Shown: piece after piece, positions 18,265 through 26,788 of the stretch
Layout of the letters: every line of letters starts with the position of its first letter
How positions within the stretch are numbered: the stretch's first letter is position 1
Assembly (NCBI RefSeq): GCF_009796865.1
Contig: NZ_CP047028.1
Location: 558,001-622,000 of the forward strand
Direction of reading: 5' to 3'
DNA from: Formosa sp. L2A11
Lineage (GTDB): Bacteria; Bacteroidota; Bacteroidia; Flavobacteriales; Flavobacteriaceae
DNA: 64,000 bases
The notes under the pieces: generated by a model
What the model was told of the DNA's origin: nothing
The model's database searches: none
What the model saw: only the letters and a program-made list of their open reading frames with translations
Translations under genes and position numbers: made by a program

Positions 18265-19626
18265 ATGCATAATTTAATTCAGAAATATAATATTCCAGGA
18301 CCTCGTTACACAAGCTACCCAACTGTTCCGTATTGGGACGAAGCTGGTATTTCTAAAGAAAACTGGATAGATACGCTTAAAAAATCTTTTAAAGAATCTA
18401 ACACCACGGAAGGTATTAGTCTTTACATTCACTTGCCGTTTTGCGAAAGTTTATGCACCTTTTGTGCTTGTAATAAGCGTATAACCAAACAACATGGCGT
18501 AGAAGTACCTTATATAGATATGGTTTTAAAAGAATGGAATATGTATTGCGATATTCTAGAAGATAAACCTAACATTAAAGAAATACATTTAGGAGGCGGA
18601 ACACCCACTTTTTTTTCTTCGGAAAATTTATCTAAACTCATACACGGTATTTTTAAAACAGCAACGAAAGCTGATGGTTTTGAGTATAGTTTTGAAGGGC
18701 ATCCTAATTTCACCACAAAAGAACAATTACAAACCTTATTTAATTTAGGTTTTACACGTAATAGTTTTGGTATTCAGGATTACGACCCTAAAGTACAAAA
18801 AGCCATTCACCGCATACAATCTTTTGAAGCTGTAAAACGTGTAACAGACGATTCTCGTGCTATTGGTTACAACTCTGTAAGTCATGATTTAATTTTCGGG
18901 TTACCATTTCAAAACGAAGACAGTATTCGTGAAACCATAAAAAAAACTGTAGCATTAAAACCCGACCGTATCGCCTATTACAGTTACGCGCATGTGCCAT
19001 GGATAAAAGGTAACGGACAACGTGGTTTTAAAGACACAGATTTACCTCATGACAATGAAAAGCGCGCTTTATACGAATTAGGAAAACAACTCTTTTTCGA
19101 GGCTGGCTATGTAGAAATTGGCATGGATCATTTTGCATTACCTACAGATAGTATGTACGTTGCTATGAAAAACAAAAGTCTGCACCGAAATTTTATGGGA
19201 TACACTTCGGGAAAAACAAAACTGATGATTGGTTTAGGCGTATCGTCTATTAGTGATTCTTGGTACAGTTTTGCACAGAATGAAAAAAGTATAGACGCTT
19301 ATTATGCACGTTTGGAAGCTGATGAATTACCTATTATTAAAGGTCATCTATTAACTGAGGAAGACTTAGTAGTGAGACAACACATCCTTAATATAATGTG
19401 TAACCTTGAAACATCTTGGAAAAACCCAGATATGCAATTACAAGCGTTACCTGAAATTTTATTGCATTTAAAGGAAATGGAAGCAGATGGTATTCTAGAT
19501 ATTTATGAAAATCATTTAGTTGTAAAGGAAGAAGGCCGTATGTTTATTAGAAACATTTGCATGGCTTTCGATTTAAAACTGCACGAAAACAAACCAGAAA
19601 CTAAACTGTTTTCAATGACTATTTAA
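18265..19626 (+). CDS. hemN: oxygen-independent coproporphyrinogen III oxidase
   Basis: A 453-residue radical SAM enzyme converting coproporphyrinogen III to protoporphyrinogen IX without oxygen, in the heme pathway. The N-terminus has PGPRYTSYPTVPYWDE. The radical SAM cluster motif is FCESLCTFCAC (about residues 53-63), with an adjacent Cys as in true HemN, and GGGTPT follows. The full length and the HemN-type C-terminal domain (MGYTSGKTKLMIGLGVSSISDSW region) separate it from HemW-like proteins. A small membrane-protein gene follows 71 bases on. Confidence 0.95.
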   Translation: MHNLIQKYNIPGPRYTSYPTVPYWDEAGISKENWIDTLKKSFKESNTTEGISLYIHLPFCESLCTFCACNKRITKQHGVEVPYIDMVLKEWNMYCDILEDKPNIKEIHLGGGTPTFFSSENLSKLIHGIFKTATKADGFEYSFEGHPNFTTKEQLQTLFNLGFTRNSFGIQDYDPKVQKAIHRIQSFEAVKRVTDDSRAIGYNSVSHDLIFGLPFQNEDSIRETIKKTVALKPDRIAYYSYAHVPWIKGNGQRGFKDTDLPHDNEKRALYELGKQLFFEAGYVEIGMDHFALPTDSMYVAMKNKSLHRNFMGYTSGKTKLMIGLGVSSISDSWYSFAQNEKSIDAYYARLEADELPIIKGHLLTEEDLVVRQHILNIMCNLETSWKNPDMQLQALPEILLHLKEMEADGILDIYENHLVVKEEGRMFIRNICMAFDLKLHENKPETKLFSMTI

Positions 19627-19697
19627 GTCCGTGTGTGTTAGAAAATATTTTAGAATTTAAATTTTATTTTGTAACTTAATGTTTTAAATTCTTTTTT

Positions 19698-19865
19698 ATG
19701 AAAACGAAAATGACTTTTATTTCAGGAATGTTACTTATTAGTACAGGAATATTTTTAGTTTATTACCTTCAAAATGATGTTTTTGACTTTTTTAAGGGTC
19801 TTACATTTGGTGGCGGGATTTGTTTATTAGTAACGAGTCTTATACTTAAAAGAAAACAAGCTTAA
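19698..19865 (+). CDS. small two-TM membrane protein
   Basis: A 55-residue ORF starting at ATG 19698: MKTKMTF, a first hydrophobic helix (about 7-24), a short acidic/aromatic turn (QNDVFDFF), a second helix (about 34-50), and a basic end (KRKQA). A clear terminator follows 28 bases downstream, which supports it as the last gene of the hemN transcript. No family recognised. Confidence 0.65.
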   Translation: MKTKMTFISGMLLISTGIFLVYYLQNDVFDFFKGLTFGGGICLLVTSLILKRKQA

Positions 19866-19892
19866 ATACACATAATATTTAAATCATTCACA

Positions 19893-19920
19893 AAAAAGGG
19901 AAGCAAATGCTTCCCTTTTT
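19893..19920 (+). terminator. intrinsic terminator after the small membrane protein
   Basis: Stem GGGAAGC / GCTTCCC, extended by A/T pairs, with loop AAAT and a run of five T. Confidence 0.8.
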
Positions 19921-20124
19921 CTGTTTAAGTATAAGTCAAAAATTAACAAAAAGAGTATCATCATATTAAACAACAAGACATTATATTTTGTAATTTAACT
20001 AACCTATCATTTACGTTAAAAACACATTTATTTAGAGTATTGAAACTCTGATTTATTCAATAAAATTACACGATTTTTTTAATGACAAAATCATTAACTC
20101 AAGTTAAATTCTAAAAAATTTAAA

Positions 20125-20664
20125 ATGAAATATTCAACATTCATAATACCAACAACTCTCATTCTTTTAACTGCGTTTGTATTCACATCTTGTGCTACAA
20201 TACCGGAAAAAGCAGAAGCTGTTAGTCCGTTTAACAAAAAAAAATATTTAGGAAAATGGTACGAGATTGCGCGTTTAGATTTTAAATATGAAAAAGATCT
20301 AAACAACACCACTGCAAACTATACCATAAATCCTGACAGCTCTATAAAAGTTGTAAACAAAGGTTATAATTATGTAACAAAGGAATGGACAGAAGCAAAC
20401 GGAAAAGCTAAGTTTATAGATAGCGATACGATTGCAAAATTAAAAGTATCCTTTTTCGGTCCGTTTTACTCAGGATATAATGTAATCTCACTAGCCAATG
20501 ATTACAAATACGCTTTAGTGGCTGGTAAAAATTTAGATTATTTATGGATTTTGTCTCGAGAAACAACTATTCCTGAAAACGTAAAACAAGATTTTTTAAA
20601 TAAAGCTAAAGCCATTGGTTATAAAACCCAAGACCTTATTTGGGTAGAGCATACCAATAATTAA
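20125..20664 (+). CDS. lipocalin family outer-membrane lipoprotein (Blc-like)
   Basis: A 179-residue protein with a lipoprotein signal (FVFTSC, Cys about residue 27). Its lipocalin domain carries the signature YLGKWYEIARLDFKYEK (Gly-x-Trp at about 43-45), then YNYVTKEWTEANGKAKF, and a late YLWILSRE strand motif. This is the Blc pattern: an outer-membrane lipoprotein that binds lysophospholipids or fatty acids and is often stress-induced in enterobacteria. Here no regulatory motif is visible. It is monocistronic, with a strong terminator downstream. Confidence 0.92.
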   Translation: MKYSTFIIPTTLILLTAFVFTSCATIPEKAEAVSPFNKKKYLGKWYEIARLDFKYEKDLNNTTANYTINPDSSIKVVNKGYNYVTKEWTEANGKAKFIDSDTIAKLKVSFFGPFYSGYNVISLANDYKYALVAGKNLDYLWILSRETTIPENVKQDFLNKAKAIGYKTQDLIWVEHTNN

Positions 20665-20745
20665 ATTTAATATTACCTGTATTTAACAACCTTGATCTAG
20701 TGTATTTCACCAGAAAAAGAAGCTTAAATTTTTATTTTTTTTATA

Positions 20746-20803
20746 AAAGAATCTACTTTTTAACTCACAAAGCGTTGGTTAAAAAGTAGATTCTTTATTT
20801 TTA
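20746..20803 (+). terminator. long-stem terminator after the lipocalin gene
   Basis: A perfect 19-bp stem (AAAGAATCTACTTTTTAAC at 20746-20764 pairing with 20778-20796) with a 13-base loop, then ATTTTTAT. It could work in both directions. Confidence 0.75.
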
Positions 20804-20833
20804 TACCATTCTTTTCTTTCCAAAACGGTAAAC

Positions 20834-21376
20834 ATGGGTAAAAAAACAGATCATATTGCACCACACATCGCTGAGTTTATTAAAAATCAGCATCTTTTTT
20901 TTGTTGGTACAGCTGCTAACGAAGGCCGCGTAAATCTATCTCCAAAAGGCACAGATAGCTTTAGAGTCATTAATAAGAATAAAATTATTTGGCTTAATTT
21001 AACTGGAAGTGGTAATGAAACTGCCGCACATCTTTTACAAAATAACCGGATGACAATTATGTTCTGTGCCTTTGAAGGCAAACCTCTTATTTTAAGATTA
21101 TACGGAAATGCTACCATTTTTCATCCTAGAGATAAAGCTTTTAAAACATACAGTGCACACTTCCCTAAAGCTGTAGGTTCTAGACAAATTATTGAAATGG
21201 ATGTAGATTTAGTACAAACTTCTTGTGGTTTTGGCGTACCCTTTATGAACTACAAAGAAGAACGTAGCACTCTAGACGAATGGGCAGAACAAAAAGGACA
21301 AGATGGTATTAAACAATACTGGAAAGATAAAAACACAAAAAGTATAGACGGCTTTGAAACCGAAATTATAAAATAA
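20834..21376 (+). CDS. pyridoxamine 5'-phosphate oxidase (PPOX)-fold family protein
   Basis: A 180-residue protein with the split-barrel flavin-binding fold: HLFFVGTAANEGRVNLSPKGTDSFRVI at residues 17-43, IIWLNLTGSGNETAAHLLQN, and RMTIMFCAFEGKPLILRLYG. These are features of PPOX-like FMN, F420 or heme-binding oxidoreductases, not of the true PdxH. The substrate is not known. It leads a three-gene operon: 1 base to the ABC ATPase gene and then 12 bases to an MFS transporter gene. Confidence 0.88.
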   Translation: MGKKTDHIAPHIAEFIKNQHLFFVGTAANEGRVNLSPKGTDSFRVINKNKIIWLNLTGSGNETAAHLLQNNRMTIMFCAFEGKPLILRLYGNATIFHPRDKAFKTYSAHFPKAVGSRQIIEMDVDLVQTSCGFGVPFMNYKEERSTLDEWAEQKGQDGIKQYWKDKNTKSIDGFETEIIK

Positions 21377-21377
21377 A

Positions 21378-22634
21378 ATGAAAAACATACACATTGCAAT
21401 AAGATACACAAAAACACCTACTCCAGAAGCGTATATAGATCATATCAAAACCTCTACCAATCCACTTTTAGCTGAATTCAAAGACAAACAAGGTACCATA
21501 TTATCGAATACGACTTTAGACACTTTTGTGCAAGCAGAATTACAACACGACGATTACACCCTAACTAAAGACTCTAAACGTAAACTATTATCGTTGTCTA
21601 GTGGTGAACGCAGAAAATTATTATTTGATCATTTATTAAAAAGTAATCCTGAGTTTTTAGTTGTTGTAAATCCGTTTGATTCTTTAGACGTAAAAAATGT
21701 AGCAGAATTAAAGGCACGTTTAATAACGCTTTCTGAAACTATTCCTATCATTCAATTTTTTAGTAGAACAGACGAAATCATGCCTTATGTACAATACTTT
21801 CTAAAACTTGAAGACGATACAACATGTTTAACCCAACCTATCACAGAATATCTAAATCAGGACACAGACATATCTAACATCAATTTTAAACATCCGCTTC
21901 CTAAACCATATCCTGAACAAAAAAACAATATTCCTACAGAATTAATAGGCTTAAAGAAAGTTAGTGTAACCTATAACGACAAAACCATTTTAAATAACAT
22001 TACTTGGTCTATTAATCAAGGTGAATTTTGGGAATTAAAAGGGCATAATGGCGCTGGTAAATCTACACTTGTAACAATGATGATTGGAGACAATCCAAAA
22101 GCTTATGGTCAAGATATTTTTTTATTTGGAAATAAAAGAGGTTCTGGAGAAACGGTTTGGGATATAAAACAACATATTGGATATTTTACACCAAGTATGA
22201 TGCATTTATTTAAAGGACAGCACTCTGCCGTTAATATGGTAATTTCTGGACTTAAAGACAGTATTGGTTTATATACAAAACCTACAGATTTAGAAGTGAA
22301 TTTAGCCAAACAATGGTTAGAAGTAATAGGATTAGACACCATTACAAACACAAATTATTTTTATCTATCTGAAACCAATAAACGCTTAATTTTAATTTGT
22401 AGAGCCATGATTAAGCATCCGCCATTAATTATTTTAGACGAGCCAACAGTAGGTTTAGACGATAAAGGCGCACATGTATTTATAAATTTAGTTCAAAAAA
22501 TAGCTAAAGAAAGTAATACATCTATTTTATATGTATCACATAAAACAGAACCTGAATTAAAACCAACATTCATTTTTCAATTAGAACGTACAGAACATGG
22601 TTCTATCGGAAAAGTAATAACACCAAGTAGTTAG
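21378..22634 (+). CDS. tandem ABC ATPase, ModF-like, with complementary degenerate halves
   Basis: A 418-residue cytosolic protein with two ABC units and no membrane domain. The N-terminal half lacks a Walker A motif but keeps a signature-like LSSGERRKLL (73-82) and a decayed Walker B (LVVVNPFDSLD, 94-104). The C-terminal half keeps a perfect Walker A (GHNGAGKST, 222-230) and Walker B (IILDEPTVGLD, 351-361), but its signature has become LSETNKR (330-336). Together they could build one complete composite ATP site. The layout resembles ModF/PhrA-type proteins. No permease is encoded nearby except the MFS carrier, which does not use ATPases. The role is unknown. Confidence 0.85.
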   Translation: MKNIHIAIRYTKTPTPEAYIDHIKTSTNPLLAEFKDKQGTILSNTTLDTFVQAELQHDDYTLTKDSKRKLLSLSSGERRKLLFDHLLKSNPEFLVVVNPFDSLDVKNVAELKARLITLSETIPIIQFFSRTDEIMPYVQYFLKLEDDTTCLTQPITEYLNQDTDISNINFKHPLPKPYPEQKNNIPTELIGLKKVSVTYNDKTILNNITWSINQGEFWELKGHNGAGKSTLVTMMIGDNPKAYGQDIFLFGNKRGSGETVWDIKQHIGYFTPSMMHLFKGQHSAVNMVISGLKDSIGLYTKPTDLEVNLAKQWLEVIGLDTITNTNYFYLSETNKRLILICRAMIKHPPLIILDEPTVGLDDKGAHVFINLVQKIAKESNTSILYVSHKTEPELKPTFIFQLERTEHGSIGKVITPSS

Positions 22635-22646
22635 TATAACATGTAA

Positions 22647-23858
22647 ATGATAACAGCAAACCCAAGTACAACAAGACGTATTCCAAAGCATATTTTACCG
22701 CTTATTATAATTTCTCAATTCTGTTGTACTTCGCTTTGGTTTGCAGGAAATGGCGTAATGGACGATCTAATTTTAGTCTATAAATTAGATCCTTCAGTAT
22801 TAAGTTTCCTTACTTCTGCCGTACAGTTTGGCTTTATAATAGGTACTTTTATTTTTGCATTATTTACTATTGCAGATCGTAATTCACCTTCTAAAGTTTT
22901 TATGATAAGTGCTGTTTTAGCAGCTCTTTTTAACTGCGGATTAATTATTGAAGGACAATCTCTAACATGGCTATTAATTTTACGTTTTTTTACAGGTTTT
23001 TTCCTTGCAGGGATTTATCCTGTAGGCATGAAAATCGCTGCAGATTATTACGATAAAGGCCTAGGCAAAGCGCTGGGATTTCTAGTAGGTGCTTTAGTGT
23101 TAGGAACAGCCTTCCCGCATCTTTTAAGTAACATTACACAACACTTACCATGGCAAACAGTTATTTATGCCACGTCTTTTTTATCGCTCTTTGGAGGTCT
23201 TATTATTGTCGCTTTTGTACCTAATGGTCCATTTAGAAAACACAGTACAAAAATGGATCTTTCTGTACTCTCTAAACTCTTTAAGAACACAAATTTTAAA
23301 TCTGCTGCATTAGGATATTTTGGGCACATGTGGGAACTTTATGCCTTTTGGGCATTTACACCAATTATGATAAAAACGTATAATAATTTACATCCTGAAG
23401 CAGAATTAAACATTGCTTTATATTCTTTTTTAATTATAGGAATGGGAAGTTTAGGTTGTATTATCAGTGGTTGGATATCTATATTTAAAGGTTTAAAACC
23501 TACCGCTTTTGTTATACTTCTGGCTTCTACTATATGTTGTCTAATATCGCCTTTTAGCTTCTTATTAAACTCCAGTCTATTTTTTATTCTGTTTTTAATG
23601 TTTTGGGGTATGGTTGTCGTTGCAGATTCACCTTTGTTTTCAACATTAGTGGCTAATAATACAGCATCTAAGACCAAAGGAAGCGCACTTATTATAGTTA
23701 ATTGTATTGGATACGCTATAACCATTATTAGCATTCAAACATTAGGCTTTCTACAAACATTTATTAACCCAACATATATTTATATCGCTTTGGCTGTAGG
23801 TCCTATTCTAGGGTTATTAGCATTAAAGCAAAAAAAGTCTAAAGTAGATTTTAATTAA
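22647..23858 (+). CDS. MFS transporter
   Basis: A 403-residue protein with about 12 hydrophobic helices. The MFS pattern is visible as ADRNSPSKVFMIS in the loop between TM2 and TM3, and RFFTGFFLAGIYPVGMKIAADYYDKGLGKALGFL around TM4-5. It is an inner-membrane secondary carrier. The closest overall look is to nitrate/cyanate-type or drug MFS proteins, but the substrate cannot be named. It is the last gene of the PPOX-ABC-MFS operon, convergent with the oxygenase gene 9 bases away. Confidence 0.88.
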   Translation: MITANPSTTRRIPKHILPLIIISQFCCTSLWFAGNGVMDDLILVYKLDPSVLSFLTSAVQFGFIIGTFIFALFTIADRNSPSKVFMISAVLAALFNCGLIIEGQSLTWLLILRFFTGFFLAGIYPVGMKIAADYYDKGLGKALGFLVGALVLGTAFPHLLSNITQHLPWQTVIYATSFLSLFGGLIIVAFVPNGPFRKHSTKMDLSVLSKLFKNTNFKSAALGYFGHMWELYAFWAFTPIMIKTYNNLHPEAELNIALYSFLIIGMGSLGCIISGWISIFKGLKPTAFVILLASTICCLISPFSFLLNSSLFFILFLMFWGMVVVADSPLFSTLVANNTASKTKGSALIIVNCIGYAITIISIQTLGFLQTFINPTYIYIALAVGPILGLLALKQKKSKVDFN

Positions 23859-23867
23859 AAGAATAGA

Positions 23868-24701
23868 TTACTCCTCTTTTTTATAGACATGAGGATTTTC
23901 TACAATTCCTTTTTTGAATATTTTTCTGATATTCATTCTTAAAAACGAATCTATTTTTAAAACCTGATTTCTTAGTTTCTGTTCTGGTCGCCCTCTAAAT
24001 GTAGTGACGTGAAACGTATCTGTGGTTTGAAGTGGTTTATCTGAAAAATAGTAATTAGACACACATTGCCGTGAAGCATCTGCAGTAACCGGACTTACAG
24101 AATGCCACGAAGATTGATGTGTTGCCATAACAGCAAGTCTGTTAAATTTTGAATGCACAACTATTTGCTGTTCATCAAGTCCGTTTGGCCAAAGTTCTAA
24201 ATGTCCTCCATTTTCATCTTTCCAATCTGGAGCTACATAATACAGTAAATTTAAAACACGCCAGCGGCTTCTATCTTTATCGTGAGAATTATCTAAATGC
24301 GGATTTAAAAACTGACCATTTTGCATGGAAGAAATACCACCTGCATATAATTTTTCGTCTGGATATAAATCCTTAATATCACAAATTTCACAAATCAATT
24401 TTACAATAGCATCTTCCTGAAACGCATAAATGGCATCCTCTAAAATGGGACTATACTTATTCATCTGGGCCGCCACATGTTTATATTCACGTAGGCTTTT
24501 TTTAAGCACCATGTCTTCTGCCGAAGGAAAATGATTATGTATTTCTTCTGCAATTTCAACAGGTAAAACATCGTCTATATAAAAATATCCTATTTCATGT
24601 TTTGTTTTAGCAAACTGAAGCTTTAAAGACTCCTTTTCTGCTATTAATCTGTCAAGAATTAGCTTAGACAAACTGCTTCTATCTATAGAATATTTACTCA
24701 T
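23868..24701 (-). CDS. 2-oxoglutarate/Fe(II)-dependent oxygenase (prolyl 4-hydroxylase-like)
   Basis: A 277-residue protein with a double-stranded beta-helix core. The iron facial triad can be read as H-x-D in NPHLDNSHD (about 135-137) and a distal His in SSWHSVSPV (about 198). The Arg that would bind 2-oxoglutarate is in ASRQCVSNYYF. GGHLELWPNG is the expected central strand. This is the PKHD/2OG-FeII_Oxy_3 type found in protein or small-molecule hydroxylases. The substrate is unknown and no biosynthetic partner is adjacent. Confidence 0.85.
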   Translation of the reverse strand: MSKYSIDRSSLSKLILDRLIAEKESLKLQFAKTKHEIGYFYIDDVLPVEIAEEIHNHFPSAEDMVLKKSLREYKHVAAQMNKYSPILEDAIYAFQEDAIVKLICEICDIKDLYPDEKLYAGGISSMQNGQFLNPHLDNSHDKDRSRWRVLNLLYYVAPDWKDENGGHLELWPNGLDEQQIVVHSKFNRLAVMATHQSSWHSVSPVTADASRQCVSNYYFSDKPLQTTDTFHVTTFRGRPEQKLRNQVLKIDSFLRMNIRKIFKKGIVENPHVYKKEE

Positions 24702-24745
24702 TTTAATTCAATTTAATCATCTAAAAAAAATACAATTCAACTAAT

Positions 24746-25648
24746 CTAAAGCGGATTTGCATTAAACGTATCGCCTTGAGAGATATCTCCAGACTCAAAT
24801 CCTTTTTTAAACCAACGCATACGTTGTGCAGACGTACCATGTGTAAAAGAATCTGGAACTACACGTCCAGTTGCTTCTTTTTGTAAACGATCGTCTCCAA
24901 TAGCATTCGCAGCATTTAAAGCCTCTTCTAAATCTCCGCTTTCCATCATCTGGGTCATGGCTTGAGAATGATATGCCCAAACTCCAGCAAAGAAATCGGC
25001 TTGAAGCTCTACACGTACAGAATATTTATTATACTCTGTTTCGCTTAACTGCGCCCTTAATTGATTCATTTTATCTGAAATTCCCATAATTTTCTGAATA
25101 TGATGCCCAACTTCATGTGCAATTACATAGGCTTGAGCAAAATCTCCAGGTGCATTCATCTGGCGTTCCATATCATCAAAAAAACTAAGGTCTAAATATA
25201 ATTTTTCATCACCAGGGCAATAAAAAGGTCCCGTAGCACTAGATGCAGTACCACAAGCAGAAGTTACAGATCCTGTAAAAAGTACAAGTGTTGGCTCGCG
25301 ATAATTGGTTAATAATGAATTCCAAACATCTTCTGTACTGGCAAGAATTGTTTTACTAAATTCTGCAAGCTCCTGATCTTTGGCTGTCGCTTGATATGTT
25401 GAAGATTCTGTTTGAATTTGTCCGCCGCCTAAAAACTGACTCACTAAATTAAGTGGATTATATCCCGTAACTACAGATAACAAAATTACAATTCCAGCGA
25501 CAATTAGTCCTTTTTTGGTGAATAACATTTTCACTAAAGGAATTAATAACATCGGACTAATGCCTCCAAAACCACTTCCCGATCCTGAGCTACTTTGCCC
25601 TCTTCTATCCTCTACGTTAGAACTTTGTCTTCTGCCTTGCCATTTCAT
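24746..25648 (-). CDS. neutral zinc metallopeptidase (YpfJ family)
   Basis: A 300-residue protein starting MKWQGRRQSSNVEDRRG, the conserved leader of this family. A Gly/Ser linker and one transmembrane helix (about 45-65) follow. The catalytic domain is extracytoplasmic, with the zinc motif HEVGHH (about 177-182), a conserved CGTASSATGPFYCPGD block (about 131-146) and YSVRVELQADFFAGVWA, whose Glu is the likely third ligand. Family members are putative zinc proteases without known substrates. Length is normal. Transcribed alone. Confidence 0.93.
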   Translation of the reverse strand: MKWQGRRQSSNVEDRRGQSSSGSGSGFGGISPMLLIPLVKMLFTKKGLIVAGIVILLSVVTGYNPLNLVSQFLGGGQIQTESSTYQATAKDQELAEFSKTILASTEDVWNSLLTNYREPTLVLFTGSVTSACGTASSATGPFYCPGDEKLYLDLSFFDDMERQMNAPGDFAQAYVIAHEVGHHIQKIMGISDKMNQLRAQLSETEYNKYSVRVELQADFFAGVWAYHSQAMTQMMESGDLEEALNAANAIGDDRLQKEATGRVVPDSFTHGTSAQRMRWFKKGFESGDISQGDTFNANPL

Positions 25649-25798
25649 AATTGCACCTAATATTTAATTAGTCAAATGTAACCTACTCTGTTTAAACCTA
25701 CAATTTAAATTTAGAATTGGTTATCCACAAAATGTAGACTTACTTAAGTTTAGATTTTTAAAAGACACGAACCGCTCCTTAAACTTAACTTAAGGACT

Positions 25799-26383
25799 CT
25801 ATTTAACAGTACCTATAGGCATAAGTGTTCTTCCATAAATTTCGTTTAACAAGGTTGCTACGCCTGCATAAATTGCAGAAGCACCACAAATAACACCTTC
25901 TATTCCTGTAATGGTTTTAATGGTTTCATTTCCTGTATAATCGCCTAAAGCCAACAAGAAAAACAACACGGCCAAACTTGCAAAAACAAATTGTAATGCT
26001 TTATTAATTTTTAAAGTCCCTATAAAAAGTAAAGCCGTAAAAATGCCCCACATAATTAAATATGCAACCATTCCGCCTACAGATGGCCCTTCGAACAGAT
26101 TCATTTTAGGCATTAAAATTAATCCCACAAGTGTCATCCAGAAAAATCCATAAGAAATAAAAGCAGTCATTCCAAAGCTATTATTCTTTTTAGATTCTAA
26201 AATGCCTGCTACAATTTGTGCTGCTCCGCCATAAAAAAATCCCATTGCTAGAATCATAGAATTCATGTCGTAAAATCCGGCGTTGTGTAGATTTAATAAT
26301 ACGGTTGTCATTCCAAAAGCCAAAAGCCCCAAAGGACCTGGATTTGCTGAACTATCTTTAATTGTTACTGTACTTTCTTCCAT
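25799..26383 (-). CDS. acetate/succinate uptake transporter (SatP / GPR1-FUN34-YaaH family)
   Basis: A 194-residue inner-membrane protein with six hydrophobic helices. Just before TM1 it has the family signature NPGPLGLLAFGMTT (about residues 13-26), and MGFFYGGAAQIVAGILE is the conserved TM2 motif. Family members take up acetate or succinate with protons. It stands alone; no acetate metabolism gene is near. Confidence 0.92.
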   Translation of the reverse strand: MEESTVTIKDSSANPGPLGLLAFGMTTVLLNLHNAGFYDMNSMILAMGFFYGGAAQIVAGILESKKNNSFGMTAFISYGFFWMTLVGLILMPKMNLFEGPSVGGMVAYLIMWGIFTALLFIGTLKINKALQFVFASLAVLFFLLALGDYTGNETIKTITGIEGVICGASAIYAGVATLLNEIYGRTLMPIGTVK

Positions 26384-26788
26384 GGGTTAGTTTGTTTTAG
26401 TATTAATTCTATTCTCAAATTTTATCAATTCACCTTTAAATAGCGCTATAATTTAATAATACCTAGATATAAATTATATATTTTAAAGATAATCTCAAAA
26501 AATATGCTTAAAAATTACGAAATTTACACATACATTGTTATGAATTATAGTTTTTTTGTAATTAAAAAAACATATCTTCTAAAAAATATTACGAATACAA
26601 TACAAAACATAAATATTTTAGATTGTAATGGTCTTGATTTTTCTCTTGTAGAAACGTCTTTAAAAGAAAATTATATGAAAGAAAAACTAATATCATTATT
26701 AAATTTCACTTCTAAATATTGTGGTATAATTAATTATTAATTCAGAACTAAAAACATTCATTCTTTAAAGTCAATTAATCCCTATAAC
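26384..26788. other. 405-base AT-rich intergenic region
   Basis: It separates the divergent satP-like and DUF1028 genes. A 78-codon open frame at 26504-26740 exists but is extremely AT rich with no recognisable domain, and I do not call it a gene. No hairpin or repeat stands out. Confidence 0.5.

Noticed and set aside
26504-26740. A 78-codon ORF between the satP-like and DUF1028 genes
   Set aside because: Very AT-rich, Asn/Ile/Lys-dominated translation with no domain, signal or membrane pattern; such frames are expected by chance at this base composition.
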